Shown here: positions 44,276 through 55,648 of the stretch, piece by piece | How the letters are laid out: the number at the start of each line of letters is the position of its first letter | How positions within the stretch are numbered: the stretch's first letter is position 1 | Origin: Anaeramoeba flamelloides | Taxonomy: Eukaryota > Metamonada > Anaeramoebidae | Reading direction: 5' to 3' | Length of the DNA: 64,000 nucleotides | Assembly: GCA_027625915.1 (NCBI GenBank) | Contig: JANTQA010000015.1 | Location: 5,237,001-5,301,000, forward strand | Made by a program: the position numbers and the translations under genes | Notes under the pieces: generated by a model | What the model was told of the DNA's origin: nothing | Databases searched by the model: none | Seen by the model: the letters and a program-made list of their open reading frames with translations, nothing else

Positions 44276-45978
44276 GATTAAATTGTTAAAAAATAAAACA
44301 ATTTTATCTCAAGAAACAATTTTTGGTTTTTTGCCAACAATGAAACCGAGAGTTAATTTTTCTGTTTTTCACTTTTGTGTAAATTGTCTCCTAATCTCAG
44401 AGAATTTTTTGAAATATGTTGAATTAAAATTCTTTAAAAAATAGGATGTAAAAGTCTTTTTAGTTATGATTGAAAATTTAATTTTATAATTTTAACTTGT
44501 TTTTGTAAAAAGTAAATAATTTTAAAACAAATTAGATTTTCAGATATATGGTCTCTAATTATTGGAACGAACCTTGTTGAACAAAATGGTTGTCTACTAA
44601 AAGTTTATTTGATCTTTAGTTTGAACAATTAATTGGCAAAAATAATTGAAAATTTTGCCAATTAATTTGAAATTTGATGTGAATTTTTAGTTGTTTGAAA
44701 TTAAAAACAAATGCTATACATACCTCTGGGATATAGTTTATGGTAATTTTTTCAATTTTCTTTCTTTCACAACGAGGTATTTTGAGTTCGGTAAATAAAT
44801 GTGATCATATCGAGATCTGGTAAAATAAATAAAATTTGATCTTTGTTGGAAAATTTTTTCTCGTTTTCTCAGATCAGCAGAGAGTAAATGCAGGTTACTA
44901 TCAAATTTAATACCTTAAAATTTCAGAAACATAAAAGATCAATAGTTGATCAAGAGTAACTATTTTGAAAAACTGGAAATATATTCCCTTTTTTACAAAT
45001 AACTTAAAAGTAATGAGAAACTATTAACAGTTCTATAAAGGAACTTGTTAAATATTCTAAATTTATCAATACTTGCACTTTAGTATTTGTAGAAATCTAA
45101 AAAAGTCACGGTTGTGATAGTTTCTGCCTAACCAATGACCGAAATATTAAACTATAAAAAATTACAATTTTTTTCTTATCAATTTGAAAATATGAGTAAA
45201 AGGTCAAAAATATACCTAAATTGTACTGAAAAATATCAAAATTATAAAACAAACCTTACTCATTATAAACGGAATATTGGTGAACTATTCTAATTCTATT
45301 AATTTTAATCCTTTAGTAAATGTATAATTCAAAAAAATCCCATATCTTAAAAATTATTAGAGTAAAATACTAAAAAATAGAAAATCTCTTTTTGATGAGA
45401 TTATTTTTAGATAAAACAGAAATTTATTAGAAAACATCTTTTATGGAAAACTATTTTTCGATTTTAAATACAGTGATTGTAAAAGACTTGAGACATTTTT
45501 ACAAATTTTATCAACTCTAATGTTTCAATAAAGTGAAAAATTTATCAGTTATAAACCGTTTATTAGGTTAACTATTTTCTAAAAGTGTGGACAAACCTTC
45601 AAATTTTGTGAAGACGCTGGGATCTGAAAAAAACATTTCGTTTTTTTTTAAATTTTCGCTTTATTAACAAAACAAATTTAATCATTGGTTTTGTTTCTTA
45701 AAAAATCCTTTATAAAAAAAAAAGTTTTACTCTCTATTTGAAAATGACTTTATTAAAATCAGAAAAGTTTTTTATCAATTTAATATATATGTGTGAATTT
45801 CAATTTGAGAAAGATGTTTAATTGATTTGAATTTACTTTAAATTAAGAAAATAACAATTAATGAGAACAGAAATGACTAGTTTATCCAAATTAATTATAA
45901 AAGTTCAAAAAAAAAAGAAAAAAAATAACATAAGATGATAAATCTCATATTTTTTGAAATCTAAAAAAAATTATAATA

Positions 45979-46177
45979 CAGTCAGTACCACTTTTAATAC
46001 ACAATTTTTCAAGGGAATTTAAGACACAAAAAAATCTCAAATTGAAGCACATTTTTTTGGAATTGATTTTTTTTAAAAATTATTTTACTAGAATTTCAAT
46101 TTTGTTCCTTAATTAGAGATTTTTTTTGTGACTTAAATTCAGTTGAGAGTTTTTTACCTTAAAAGTGGGGTTGATTG
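45979..46177. mobile_element. Family E TA-flanked MITE, copy 1
   Basis: About 199 bp between TA dinucleotides. The left end CAGTCAGTACCACTTTTAAT and the reverse complement of the right end (CAATCAACCCCACTTTTAAG) match. TA target duplication and CAGT-type ends are the hallmark of Tc1/mariner-derived MITEs. It is non-coding. Confidence 0.8.
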
Positions 46178-46425
46178 TAAAAAATGTTTTTGAACAATTC
46201 TAAATCATTTATTTAACGAATTATGTCAAAAAAAAATAGAGAATATTTTTCAATAAACTTCTTGATTCATTTCAAAGATTTTAGATTCCAGAATAATTAA
46301 TAAAAGTAAGTCCCAGTTTAATTAACATTCTTCTATTTCTTCTCAGAATAGTTGTAATATATTTAAATCCTTCTGATTACACACTACAAGATTATTTTTC
46401 AATAAATAAAAAAAATTTTTTACTT

Positions 46426-46592
46426 TCATTTTCACTTTTTAGGCACAAACTTTTAACGAAAATTAAGGCACAAAAATTGGAATTTTTTTTTTACAAATTA
46501 TTTTACCATTATCAAATTTTGTACCTTAATTTGAGTTTGTTATTGTGCTTTAATTTTTATTCTAGTTTGCGCCTTAAAAGTGGAACTGACTG
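46426..46592. mobile_element. Family E MITE, copy 2
   Basis: The right end GCGCCTTAAAAGTGGAACTG continues into ACTG-TA as in the other copies. The left part retains CACTTTTTAGGCACAAAC but has lost the outermost bases. The interior shares AATTATTTTACCATTATC with copies 1 and 3. It lies 250 bp from copy 1. Confidence 0.7.
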
Positions 46593-47782
46593 TATTAATT
46601 TATTAAAATTTAAAATTGATTTTAAAAAACGATTTTAAAACGAAATTTGATCAATTTAAAACTTAAGGGGCGAAGTACATTTTTTCATTTTGGATTACTA
46701 TCACTGCCAAAATTGAATCCTTCAAATCATTTCTTTAACAGAATAAATTAATATTTTAAAAATATTAGAGTGGAATATATCTTAGTTAAAGATATTTTCG
46801 AACCAACAAAAAAATGGAATTCAAAAAAAATGAAAAAATTGATCAAGAAAAAATAAAAAAAAATCAGTTATTTCTTGATCTTATCACTAACATTTGATAG
46901 AATTACCTATACATTATTTGAGTTTTTTTTTTATTTTTTTTTGGATCAAAAATTTTGTTTAGCAAACTTTTGAGATTATGATTACTTTTCATTTCTAAAA
47001 TTTCCAAAATAAGTTTTTAAACTCCTATTTTTATTTAATTCATCTCATTCAAGTTTTGGTTCTGAAAAATCAGGATATTTTTTGAATTACCCTTGAGAAT
47101 AAAGGTTTATTTGATAAATTCGTTTGATTTTATAATTATTTAATTTCCATTAAAATTAAGGACTCAAATTAATTATGAATCTATGTTTGAAATTTTTTTT
47201 AAATCTTTTTTTTTTTTGGGTTGAATATTTTGTAACTATCTTTTGTTTCCTAGATTTCATCCCCTTTATTTTAATTTTTGAAATAGTATTCTTTAATTTG
47301 TATTTTTTTGATAAAAATATTTGAAAAAAGAATTCTGAAAGCAAATTTGTAAAAACCTATTTTATAAAAAAATAATAAATAGTAATGGGGCGATTTATTC
47401 AAGGTTATAAATCATTTATATTCATAAAAATTAAGAATCCAAAGATAAAAAATATTCTATAATGGGATTTGGTCAATTTCCGCCCCTTTTTGATTCCAAC
47501 AAATTTATTTGGAAAGGTGATCTTCCATGTTTGGTATTCTAAAAGAGAATTTTTTGATCAAACACGCACCTTTTAGGAACTTTTTTCTTATTTTACTCAT
47601 TGATTAATTTCACTTATTCCTATTGGAACATTTCTAGATATAAAAAAAATTAATAAAACCCAAAATTTCTAGATCCAGATGAATATATCTAGATATAGAT
47701 GAAAATACCGATCATTTTTATGGGAATTCCCATTCTATAAATAAAATCAAATAATTTGGATTAAAGATTTAATTCAAATTAA

Positions 47783-48150
47783 CAAAAATGATAAGAATAA
47801 TATCTTTGGTAGTATTAAAAATAAAGACTCGTTATTTATTTTGTCATTAGTTAATGATAAAAAGAATTAAGATTCTTTATTGAAATTTCTAAACATTAAT
47901 TTAGTAATTAGGGAAGTTTCGTTAAGTACCGTAGGGTGCCTAGGTTTTCTTGAAGTTTTCTTTTTTATTTGTTAAATATTTCGATTTTCGTTAGGTTTTT
48001 TGTACTTTTTGAAATAAACCGAAAATTTATTAATATTTTCGGTTTATTTAAAAAAGTAAAAAAACCTAGTACACTTCACAAATAAACAGAAAACTCAAGA
48101 AAACCTAACGGCGCTTTTCCAGAATTTAAAAGAAGGGAGAAAAATCATAG
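47783..48150 (+). repeat. Family B element, copy 2
   Basis: Collinear with 10682-10960 but with an extra internal stretch containing the palindrome ACCGAAAATTTATTAATATTTTCGGT. The two copies share the TAATGATAAA flank, GTTAAGTACCGTAGGGTGCC against GTAGAGTACC, and AAACCTAACGGCG. The extra stretch also occurs in copy 3, so copy 1 is the shortened form. Confidence 0.72.
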
Positions 48151-49841
48151 ATTTTACTCAATTCTTTTAAATAAAAAAAAAACTGAACGGCCGTAAGATA
48201 AAATTAATTTCCTCCCTTCAAAATAAAAAAAAAAAAAAAAAAATAAAACCAAAAATTTAATCAAAAAAAAAAAATGCTCAAAAAATCGAAAAATAAAAGT
48301 ACCAACTCTAAATTACCTTTTTTCTTTTCATAAATAAAACTTTTAATGATTTTTTGGTTTCAAAGTTTCGATATCTGGTGGTACTCCCAAAATATTTTTC
48401 AGCAATGTTTACATAATTATCATATTTCAAAATGATAAAAAGCCCTTACTTCTTTAATAAGAAGATTTTAGCAACTTAGTTTTTTTCATTTTTCCAAACC
48501 TTAAAAAAATTATTTTTTTTTTTACAAGATTTCTCAATAAATAATATGTAATCTGCCAAATTTATTTTAAAAATGGGTTAATCTTCCAAAAAATCTATTT
48601 ACTATTACAAATTTATCTTTTTAAATTTAGATTTTCAAGTGATCAAAAACAATCGATGAAGTTGATGTTTTTTTTTTGTGTTGATTGGAAAGGGGGAAAT
48701 ATATAAAAAAAAAATTAATTAATTTGTTTTGTAAAAATTTCATTTGGATTATTAAAGAATCATTTTTCTGTAAAAAATGTTAAATTTGCATTTTATGAAT
48801 GCTTTTTGGATTCAACAGCTCCATTTCATTTTTTTCTACCATAAAATACATAGATAAAAAATAAAAACGAAAAAATGATAAAAAAAATCCCAAGAAGTTA
48901 AAATATAAGCAATTATAAGTTTAAGAAGATGTAAATATGTTAATCGATTTTGGAGTCAAAAGTTCTCTCATCAAATGTTGATTCATAGATCCAAATAAGA
49001 TATAAAAAATATTAAAAAGAAAATAATTAATACTTAACTAATTTCTTCAATAATTAAATTGATTTCATTATAAAGAAAAAAAATTAGCTTTATTTTTTAT
49101 TTTGAAGTTTGTAAATTACATTTCACTCAAAGGCCCAACTAAAAAATGAAAAATTCACTTTTCTAAAGAATTTAATAAACTACTATTGTTTCTAAATATG
49201 AGAAATAATAAACTTCTAGTTAGATTCAATAATAATAAATGAAATACCTGAACAAATCATAACCTAAAAAAAAATAAAATGTAAAAAAATTTTGAACCCG
49301 TTTCATTGCAACGTCTTGTATAAAATTTCTCAATTTCTTTGGAAAAGTAAAATTGTTTCGTATAATATTTTTAAATAGTAAATTTCTGAATTTAAAAAGA
49401 AAATACAAAGCTTCACTTATCCTAAAGTTAATTTTGAGTTTCAAAAAATTTTTTTTCTTGAAAATTGACTTTTAAATAAAATAAAAAGAAAGGAAAAAAA
49501 AAAAAAGTAAAAAGATGAAAAAAAATTGATAAAAATCGAAAGAATAATTTTGATCAAAAAAGTGAATATTTAAGTTTTGCAAAGTGTAATGAATAAACTT
49601 ATTGAATCTGTTTGATTTCTGAAATAAAACTGGACCTCGTTGACTTAGAAGAGAATATGTATATATAAATAGATATCCTTTCTTATAGAAGAACAACTAA
49701 TAATTAAAAGTTAGAAATAATTCACTTTTTAATTGTTATAAATATTGATAAGCATTATATTTTAAAAATTAAGAAAAATTAAACCCAAAAGTAAATAAAA
49801 AGCAAATTATAATTTTTTTCTTGAGCATTTCAGAGTTTTTA

Positions 49842-50361
49842 CAGCTGTTCCAACCCTACCATGAAATCCACGATAAACAGAAAATTCGTTTTCTATGTCA
49901 TACTTCCTTTTCTATGACAGGATTTTATGGTTGTGTGATAGCCTATTACAACCCGTGAAATTTTATAAGAGAGCAAAAATTTCTCATAGAGAAAAAATTT
50001 CAATTTGAATTTTTCACTGTTAAACCTTTTCTATGATAAATAATTTCCAAAAATTTTTCAATTTTTTTCAGGATCTTCAATTTCTAAATACCTAAAAATT
50101 AAAAGGCAGGACCATTTTAAAGAAATTACTAAATTGGATCTCCATTCTTGGGAAGCTCTATTTTGGATTTTTGAATTTGTTTAATAAACAACAAGATTTT
50201 TTTCTTAGTTTGAATCGCATAAGGAATTTTCTAAAAAAAACCATGTCAAACCATAAAATCTGTAATAGCGTATAACATAAGAATTTTTTTTTTGTGTTTA
50301 ACAGAGACAAAAAAGTCAATTTCTATGTCTGTCAAATTTCACGGTAGGGTTGGAACGGCTG
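49842..50361. mobile_element. Family F TA-flanked inverted-repeat element
   Basis: 520 bp between TA dinucleotides. The left end CAGCTGTTCCAACCCTACC and the reverse complement of the right end CAGCCGTTCCAACCCTACC agree over about 28 bp with two mismatches. No transposase frame is inside. The ends and TA target fit a non-autonomous Tc1/mariner-type element. This is the only copy in the window, and the near-perfect ends suggest it is young. Confidence 0.85.
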
Positions 50362-50744
50362 TATTACTGGCCTTTTACTGAAAAATAGTTTAACAAGAAG
50401 ATTTTGCTAATAATTAAATTAATTTTAAAAGACATTTCAAAGTCTCAATTTTACTAAGTGGTTATTTTGTCTTTTCGAAGATCTTTTTTTTTTCCACTTG
50501 ATCATTTGAAAAAAAAAAAAAAAAAAAAAAAAACAATAACAAAACCTACAAAACAAAAATAATGTTGATAATGGTGTTTTATTTTTATTTTTATTTAATC
50601 AAAATTTAACATAAGAATTTTACTGGTAAATAAAAACAGAAATTCAATATGAATTATGAACAAAGAGACTTTGTAATTAAGTAATGGATAATAATACCAA
50701 TTTTTAATGTAAATATTTCACTAATAAATATTTTCGATTGAATC

Positions 50745-50747
<3 letters not shown>

Positions 50748-50812
<65 letters not shown>

Positions 50813-50816
50813 CATA
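50748..50816. repeat. (CA)n(TA)n compound microsatellite
   Basis: About 15 CA units run directly into about 14 TA units, 60 bp beyond the 3' end of the DENN gene. It is likely length-polymorphic. Confidence 0.95.
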
Positions 50817-50875
50817 TTTATATATACAAAGAGTAAACAATAATAATCATTGTTTATTTTAATTTTAGATCTGTA

Positions 50876-53689
50876 TTAGTTGTTTTTTTTTTTAAATTTT
50901 TTTCTATTGTTTTCGTTACTTGATTCCTCAGAATGATAATCCCCGCTTGAAACTTCCGTTGAAAATCCAATTTTACAATCGATATCCCCGATATGTACTT
51001 GTTTTTCTTTTGCTTCCAAATGCATTTTATTCAGATTCAAGGCTTTGAAGGAATAACGCTTCTCGGAGCTTACCCAACTATTCATTTTACGAATTTTCTT
51101 GATTGTAATGAATTGATTTAAAAAGGTAATTTCCTCCTGGCCAACGCAATTTGCTTTAATTATTTGGACCATTTGCTTTCGAATTTTTTCATTGGCAACT
51201 TTAAATTCAAGCCTCTGCTCAACAAAAATTTCAGGGTTATTTTTATGTTTTAAAAAAGTGTTTAAATAAAAGATTTTTTTCTCAGAGCTATTACTTTTGA
51301 TACCATATCCCCCTTCATTGTTATTTATATAATCATCGCCAATGTTTGGAATTTCAATTTTTGATCGGCCCTTTGTCAGCGGTATTGTTTTGATTTTTTT
51401 CGATATATTATTTAATAGTATTTCTTTCTTTGAATAGTAAATCATGTTATCCTTAAACACAAAATGAAATTTTTTCCATTTTTTGCCTTTGTTTGTAAAT
51501 CTTAATTTGCCCCAATTGGAAAATTTTTCATTTTGGAATTTTGTGATGTAATTACATCGTTTTTCCATTTTCGATTTGATTTTTTTAAAAAAATATTTAA
51601 AATCATTATTTTTTGAAAAGATTTTTTCTTCGATTAAATTGTTAAACATTTGAGTTTTTAGAAATGGTGTTAAGAATGGGATGCAATCTTCGGGAACTTC
51701 TTTTAAAAATTTATTGTCATCAAATAGTGATTGTATTTGCATTTTGTCATTATTTTCCGGAATAAGCAAATATCTAGTGAATTTTTTTAACATTTGCACC
51801 AGAACTGATAAAAAGACTTTTCGAATTGCCTTTAGATTAAAAGCCAGATCATCATATTCGCCTTTTTTTCTTTGTATTTGTTGAATTTCTTCTTTTCCAT
51901 TCTTGCCTTTCTTGGCCTTTTGTAGATTGCTTTCTACCATTTTGGTATTAATATGATCTTTTTTTCGCCTTTTTATATTTTCCTTCAACTCACTTTTTTG
52001 TGTGTTTTCTTGTTTTTTTTGATTCTGAATTGTTTCCCGACTATTTTCTTGTTCTTTTACTTTAATCTTTTTCTTTTCTTTTGGGATTTGTTTTTTCATT
52101 TTTACACTTTTTTCTTGTTTCCTTTTTTCGTTCATCTTTTGTTGTTTTCTTTCTTTCTCATTTTTCAGATTGGTTGCCCTTCTTTTTTCCCTTATTTTTT
52201 TTATTTTTTCATTTTCTTTTACATTTTCTTTCTTTAACTTTTCTTTCCCTTTTTTTTTTTGTTGTTGTATTTTTTCCTGTTTTTTATGACTGTGACTGTG
52301 ACTGCGACTGCGATTGTGACTGCGACTGTGACTGCGACTGTGGTTGTGACTTCTTTTTTCGTTTTGAGTTTTTTCAATTTTTTGTGGATTTCTTTTTTCT
52401 TTTTTTATATTGGTTGTTTTTCTTTTTGAGCTCCTATTTTCAATTTTTTGTTCTTCCTTTCTTTTACTTTTGTGTTTCTGATCTATCTTTTTTTCTTTTG
52501 TTCTTTGGGTATTTTCCTTGCTTTTCCCCTTTTTTGCCTTTTCGTGTTTGTTTTTCGTCTCTTTTTGGATATTCCAATTATTATTAGTTCTTTTTTCATT
52601 AACTTCTTTCTTTTCTTTTGGGATTTGTTTTTTCCTTTTCACACTTTTTTCTTGTTTCCTTTTTTCTTTCATCTTTTGTTGTTTTCTTTCTTTCTCATTT
52701 TTCAGATTGGTTGCCCTTCTTTTTTCCCTTATCTTTTTTATTTTTTCATTTTCTTTTACATTTTCTTTCTTTATCTTTTCTTTCCCTTTTTTTTGTTGTT
52801 GTTGTATTTTTTCCTGTTTTTTATGACTGTGACTGTGACTGTGGTTGTGACTGTGACTGTGACTTCTTTTTTCTTTATGAGTTTTTTCAATTTTTTGTGG
52901 ATTTCTTTTCTCTTTTTTTATATTGGTTGCTTTTCTTTTTGAACTCCTATTTTCAAGCTTTTGTTTTTCCTTTGCTTTTCTTTTCATTTCTGGATTCCTC
53001 GTTTGTTTAAAATTCAAATTGTTTTTTTCATTTATTGTTTGCTTTAATTTTCTCGTATTGGTGTTTTTTGTTCCTTTATACGATCTTTCAAAATGATTAA
53101 TATGTACCATACTTTTATTTCTTTTTCTATTGCTTTGTATTTTTTTGTTGATGATATGATTTGTTGATCTGTTATTGGTATATATTGGTTTTAGTGAAGG
53201 GCTGGCTTGTGAATATTTTTTTTTATGGTCACTTGTTGATTCGCTACTATTAAAAACTATTTTTTTATTTGTATTAGTTTTTGATTGTTTTTTTTCCCTA
53301 AAACCAATTGTTTTCACTTTAATTAATTGAAAAATAGGTATTTTTCTTTTTTTCTTGAAATTTTCCATAAAAGTACTGTTTGATTCTTGATCAGTTGAAT
53401 TTGAATTATTATTAATTGTTTTGTTGTTTTCAAGAAATTGATTGTTTCCCGAGTCTTGGTGTTCTTCTGAGGAAGAAAATGATGTATATAATTTATCATT
53501 TTCATATTTTTTTGTGCATATTTGATTAATGTTGCAAAGGGGGGAAATTCTTAAAGATTTTTTAGGTTTTTTAAATAAATTACAATTTTTTTCAAGTTTT
53601 GTTTTTAGATTTGTAAAAATTCTGGGTGGTAAGTTTATAATTGGTTCTTTTGAAACAATATGATTTGAATCTAGATCAATAATAATTTC
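50876..53689 (-). CDS. DENN-domain protein with lysine-rich insertion and PH domain, last exon
   Basis: A 937-codon exon after an ACTAAAAAAG acceptor (phase 0). It opens EIIIDLDSNHIVSKEPIINL, the last strand and P-x-L-P region of the cDENN domain, continuing exactly from the exon at 55370. About 450 residues of extremely basic Lys/Glu/Arg/Gln sequence follow, with two His-Ser tracts. Then comes the dDENN part (VPEDCIPFLTPFLKTQMF, near 51690-51600) and a PH domain (GKLRFTNKGKKWKKFHFVF to a final helix, about 51520-51110). DENN proteins activate Rab GTPases by nucleotide exchange on membranes; PH would aid membrane contact. The disordered insertion lies between cDENN and dDENN, where family members have variable loops, but this size is exceptional. 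It contains a long internal duplication. Confidence 0.88.
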   Translation of the reverse strand, partial: EIIIDLDSNHIVSKEPIINLPPRIFTNLKTKLEKNCNLFKKPKKSLRISPLCNINQICTKKYENDKLYTSFSSSEEHQDSGNNQFLENNKTINNNSNSTDQESNSTFMENFKKKRKIPIFQLIKVKTIGFREKKQSKTNTNKKIVFNSSESTSDHKKKYSQASPSLKPIYTNNRSTNHIINKKIQSNRKRNKSMVHINHFERSYKGTKNTNTRKLKQTINEKNNLNFKQTRNPEMKRKAKEKQKLENRSSKRKATNIKKEKRNPQKIEKTHKEKRSHSHSHNHSHSHSHKKQEKIQQQQKKGKEKIKKENVKENEKIKKIREKRRATNLKNEKERKQQKMKEKRKQEKSVKRKKQIPKEKKEVNEKRTNNNWNIQKETKNKHEKAKKGKSKENTQRTKEKKIDQKHKSKRKEEQKIENRSSKRKTTNIKKEKRNPQKIEKTQNEKRSHNHSRSHSRSHNRSRSHSHSHKKQEKIQQQKKKGKEKLKKENVKENEKIKKIREKRRATNLKNEKERKQQKMNEKRKQEKSVKMKKQIPKEKKKIKVKEQENSRETIQNQKKQENTQKSELKENIKRRKKDHINTKMVESNLQKAKKGKNGKEEIQQIQRKKGEYDDLAFNLKAIRKVFLSVLVQMLKKFTRYLLIPENNDKMQIQSLFDDNKFLKEVPEDCIPFLTPFLKTQMFNNLIEEKIFSKNNDFKYFFKKIKSKMEKRCNYITKFQNEKFSNWGKLRFTNKGKKWKKFHFVFKDNMIYYSKKEILLNNISKKIKTIPLTKGRSKIEIPNIGDDYINNNEGGYGIKSNSSEKKIFYLNTFLKHKNNPEIFVEQRLEFKVANEKIRKQMVQIIKANCVGQEEITFLNQFITIKKIRKMNSWVSSEKRYSFKALNLNKMHLEAKEKQVHIGDIDCKIGFSTEVSSGDYHSEESSNENNRKKFKKKNN
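52050..52990 (-). repeat. Internal tandem duplication inside the DENN gene
   Basis: Two coding units of about 170 residues follow each other (about 52990-52610 and 52450-52050 on the minus strand). Both run NRSSKRK, TNIKKEKRNPQKIEKT, a His-Ser tract, HKKQEKIQQQ, ENVKENEKIKKIREKRRATN and QIPKEKK, with few differences. The His-Ser tracts differ in length and carry Arg in the second unit. High nucleotide identity points to a recent duplication. Plus-strand frames full of Cys-Asp and Phe here are shadows. Confidence 0.88.
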
Positions 53690-55369
53690 CTTTTTTAGTA
53701 AGAGTTTTAAAAAAAAATAATGATAAAATTATGAAATAATTTATTAATTTGGTTAGTGAAAAAAAAAATGAATTTTTTAACTTTTGTAAAAAAAAAAAAA
53801 AGAAAAAGAAAATAGAAAAAAAAAAAACTCGAGGAAATTAGCACGATAAGTTCAAAATTTTCACCCACTTCAATATCATTCAAAATAAGATTCATAACTA
53901 ATGTGCTCTTGTTTTTCTTGATTTTTTTTTTGTTTTTTATTTGATCAAAATATGTCTTTCATAAATAATAACTAGAAAACCTTTCTGAGAAAAAAACAAA
54001 TTCCCAAATTGCACAATTCTTGTATTTTTATTATTTTGATTCAATTATTTAATTATTTTTTTTTTATTATTCTTTCGAAGGTTGAATGCTAAATTTCATT
54101 TACATTCACTGGGTTGTTTAAATTTTATATAATTGTGGAAAATCTTTTATTTTTATGAAATTCTTTCTAATTGAATAAAAATAACTTTTAGTAATACTAG
54201 ATTTTTCTGTTGATTCTGAAAATAAATCAATTTCTTTAATAAATAGAAGCCTCGAGAAAACCTAGGCACTCTACGTCACTCGACGACACCTACGTACTTC
54301 TCCTAATTTCTTTTTTTTTTTTATTTGAGAAATCTCACACAAGTATCATAATTTTCTTTATCATTAACCAAAGACAAGAGAAATAATGAGTTTTTATTTT
54401 GAATAATGTCTAGAGATATTAATCTTTATAATTCTTTTTTGAATTATTTATTTTATATGAATTGTCAGTGTTTTTACTCCCTAGAATGGAGAATTATTAA
54501 TTTTCAAATTTGATCAAATTTCAACATTAGTCAAATTCTCATTTTTTAAAAATTTTCAAATCCATTGAAATATATTGGCTGTAGGTACATTGAAAAAAAA
54601 CCTTTTCGCTTAGGTTATGATATGTTAGCGTCTGGTAGGGTATGTTTGGGTTGTTTGGATAATATATTCGAGAATTTTGGAAAGGATTATAAAAAACAAA
54701 TAATGAAGAGACCAATTAGACTTGTGTAACTTGTTTTAAGGGAAAAAAATTTTCCACTTAACTTTGGTTATTAAAATTGGGTTTTGAAAAATTTTTAAAA
54801 GTATTTGCTTTGATGATTTCAACAATTTTGGATTTTCTGCGCTTTAAGTAATAAAGTACTACTAATCACAAAATAATCTATTTGATTGTTCCACACACAC
54901 ATATATACATACACACACAATCATTAAAAGCCATTAAAAACTTTCATAACAATGAAAATAATTGAGATATTGTTGAAAAATATGAAAAAAATGGGAATTT
55001 GACCTATTTTGAAATTTGAACAACTTTTAAAATTAATAATATACCCTTCTTTGTTGAAAATGAATTAGGTGACACAAATATCATAAAATTTATTACCGAA
55101 CAGAAAAATTTCAAGAAAAACGAAAATACTTTCTTTTGGTAATAATATAAACACCCACTCTTAATTAATTACATTGTATATATATATATATATATATATA
55201 TTTTTCCTTGAATATGAACTTTAATAAATTTTACTATCACGAAAGAAACCAAAATCGAAATAATTATAATTAATTACCAAATATGTGAAAATTTGTGATA
55301 AGAAATATTATAATTATTAAAAAGGAATAACTTATTAAAATATAAGAAAGAAAAATAAAAACTGATTAC
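53690..55369 (-). other. 1.7-kb DENN-gene intron
   Basis: Bounded by GAT|GTAATC and CTAAAAAAG, phase 0. It contains a reversed family B fragment (54262-54420) and a TA microsatellite near 55180. A short frame at 53845-53907 was considered as an exon and rejected. Confidence 0.7.
54262..54420 (-). repeat. Family B element, copy 4 (partial)
   Basis: The reverse complement reads GTGACGTAGAGTGCCTAGG with AATTAGGAGAAGTACG and a TTAATGATAAAGAAAATTA flank. This matches the left half of the copies at 10682 and 47783. The right half is missing. Confidence 0.7.
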
Positions 55370-55648
55370 ATCTTCTTCGGGATAAGAAATTTCAATTATT
55401 GATGAAAGGCATCCAATAATATAAGGAACTGGTGACTGGAAAACTTCAATAAAATTTAGAGGGAGGATTGGTATTAATGGATAAGACCATTTAAAGGGGT
55501 AAATCAATGACAATAATCCAAAAATGCAAGGTGTAAGATATTCCAATGATCTTGAAATAAAAAGTAATTTTCTTTCTTTTAAGATTGCATTCCATATCAA
55601 TATAATGTTTTCGAGCGATAAACAGCTAAATAGTATTTTGAAATCATT
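55370..55648 (-). CDS. DENN gene, cDENN exon
   Basis: A 93-codon exon after TTTTCTAG, phase 0 at both ends. It encodes LFSCLSLENIILIWNAILKE, then KLLFISRSLEYL, IYPFKWSYPLIPILP and SPVPYIIGCLSSII. These are the conserved core of the cDENN domain: L-E-R-x-V/L-L-F-x-S, then P-F-x-W...P-x-L-P and P-x-P-Y-I-I/L-G. It is the most diagnostic part of the gene. Joined to 58856 it gives LPLADNDFKILFSCLS, a natural continuation. Confidence 0.93.

Larger units (their letters stand above)
44276..50875. other. Gene-poor region with inverted-repeat elements
   Basis: Besides the family E, B and F elements listed separately, only A+T-rich DNA was seen. Short open frames on both strands are Lys/Phe/Ile-rich and have no exon-like context. 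Confidence 0.5.

Noticed and set aside
51953-53010. Long plus-strand frames full of Phe, Cys and Asp
   Set aside because: They are antisense shadows of the Lys/Glu and His-Ser repeats of the DENN gene.
53845-53907. Small extra DENN exon encoding STLVMNLILNDIEVG
   Set aside because: Although phase 0 is possible at both ends, direct splicing from 55370 to 53689 already gives the expected I-I-D-L-D strand. The extra piece would duplicate it.
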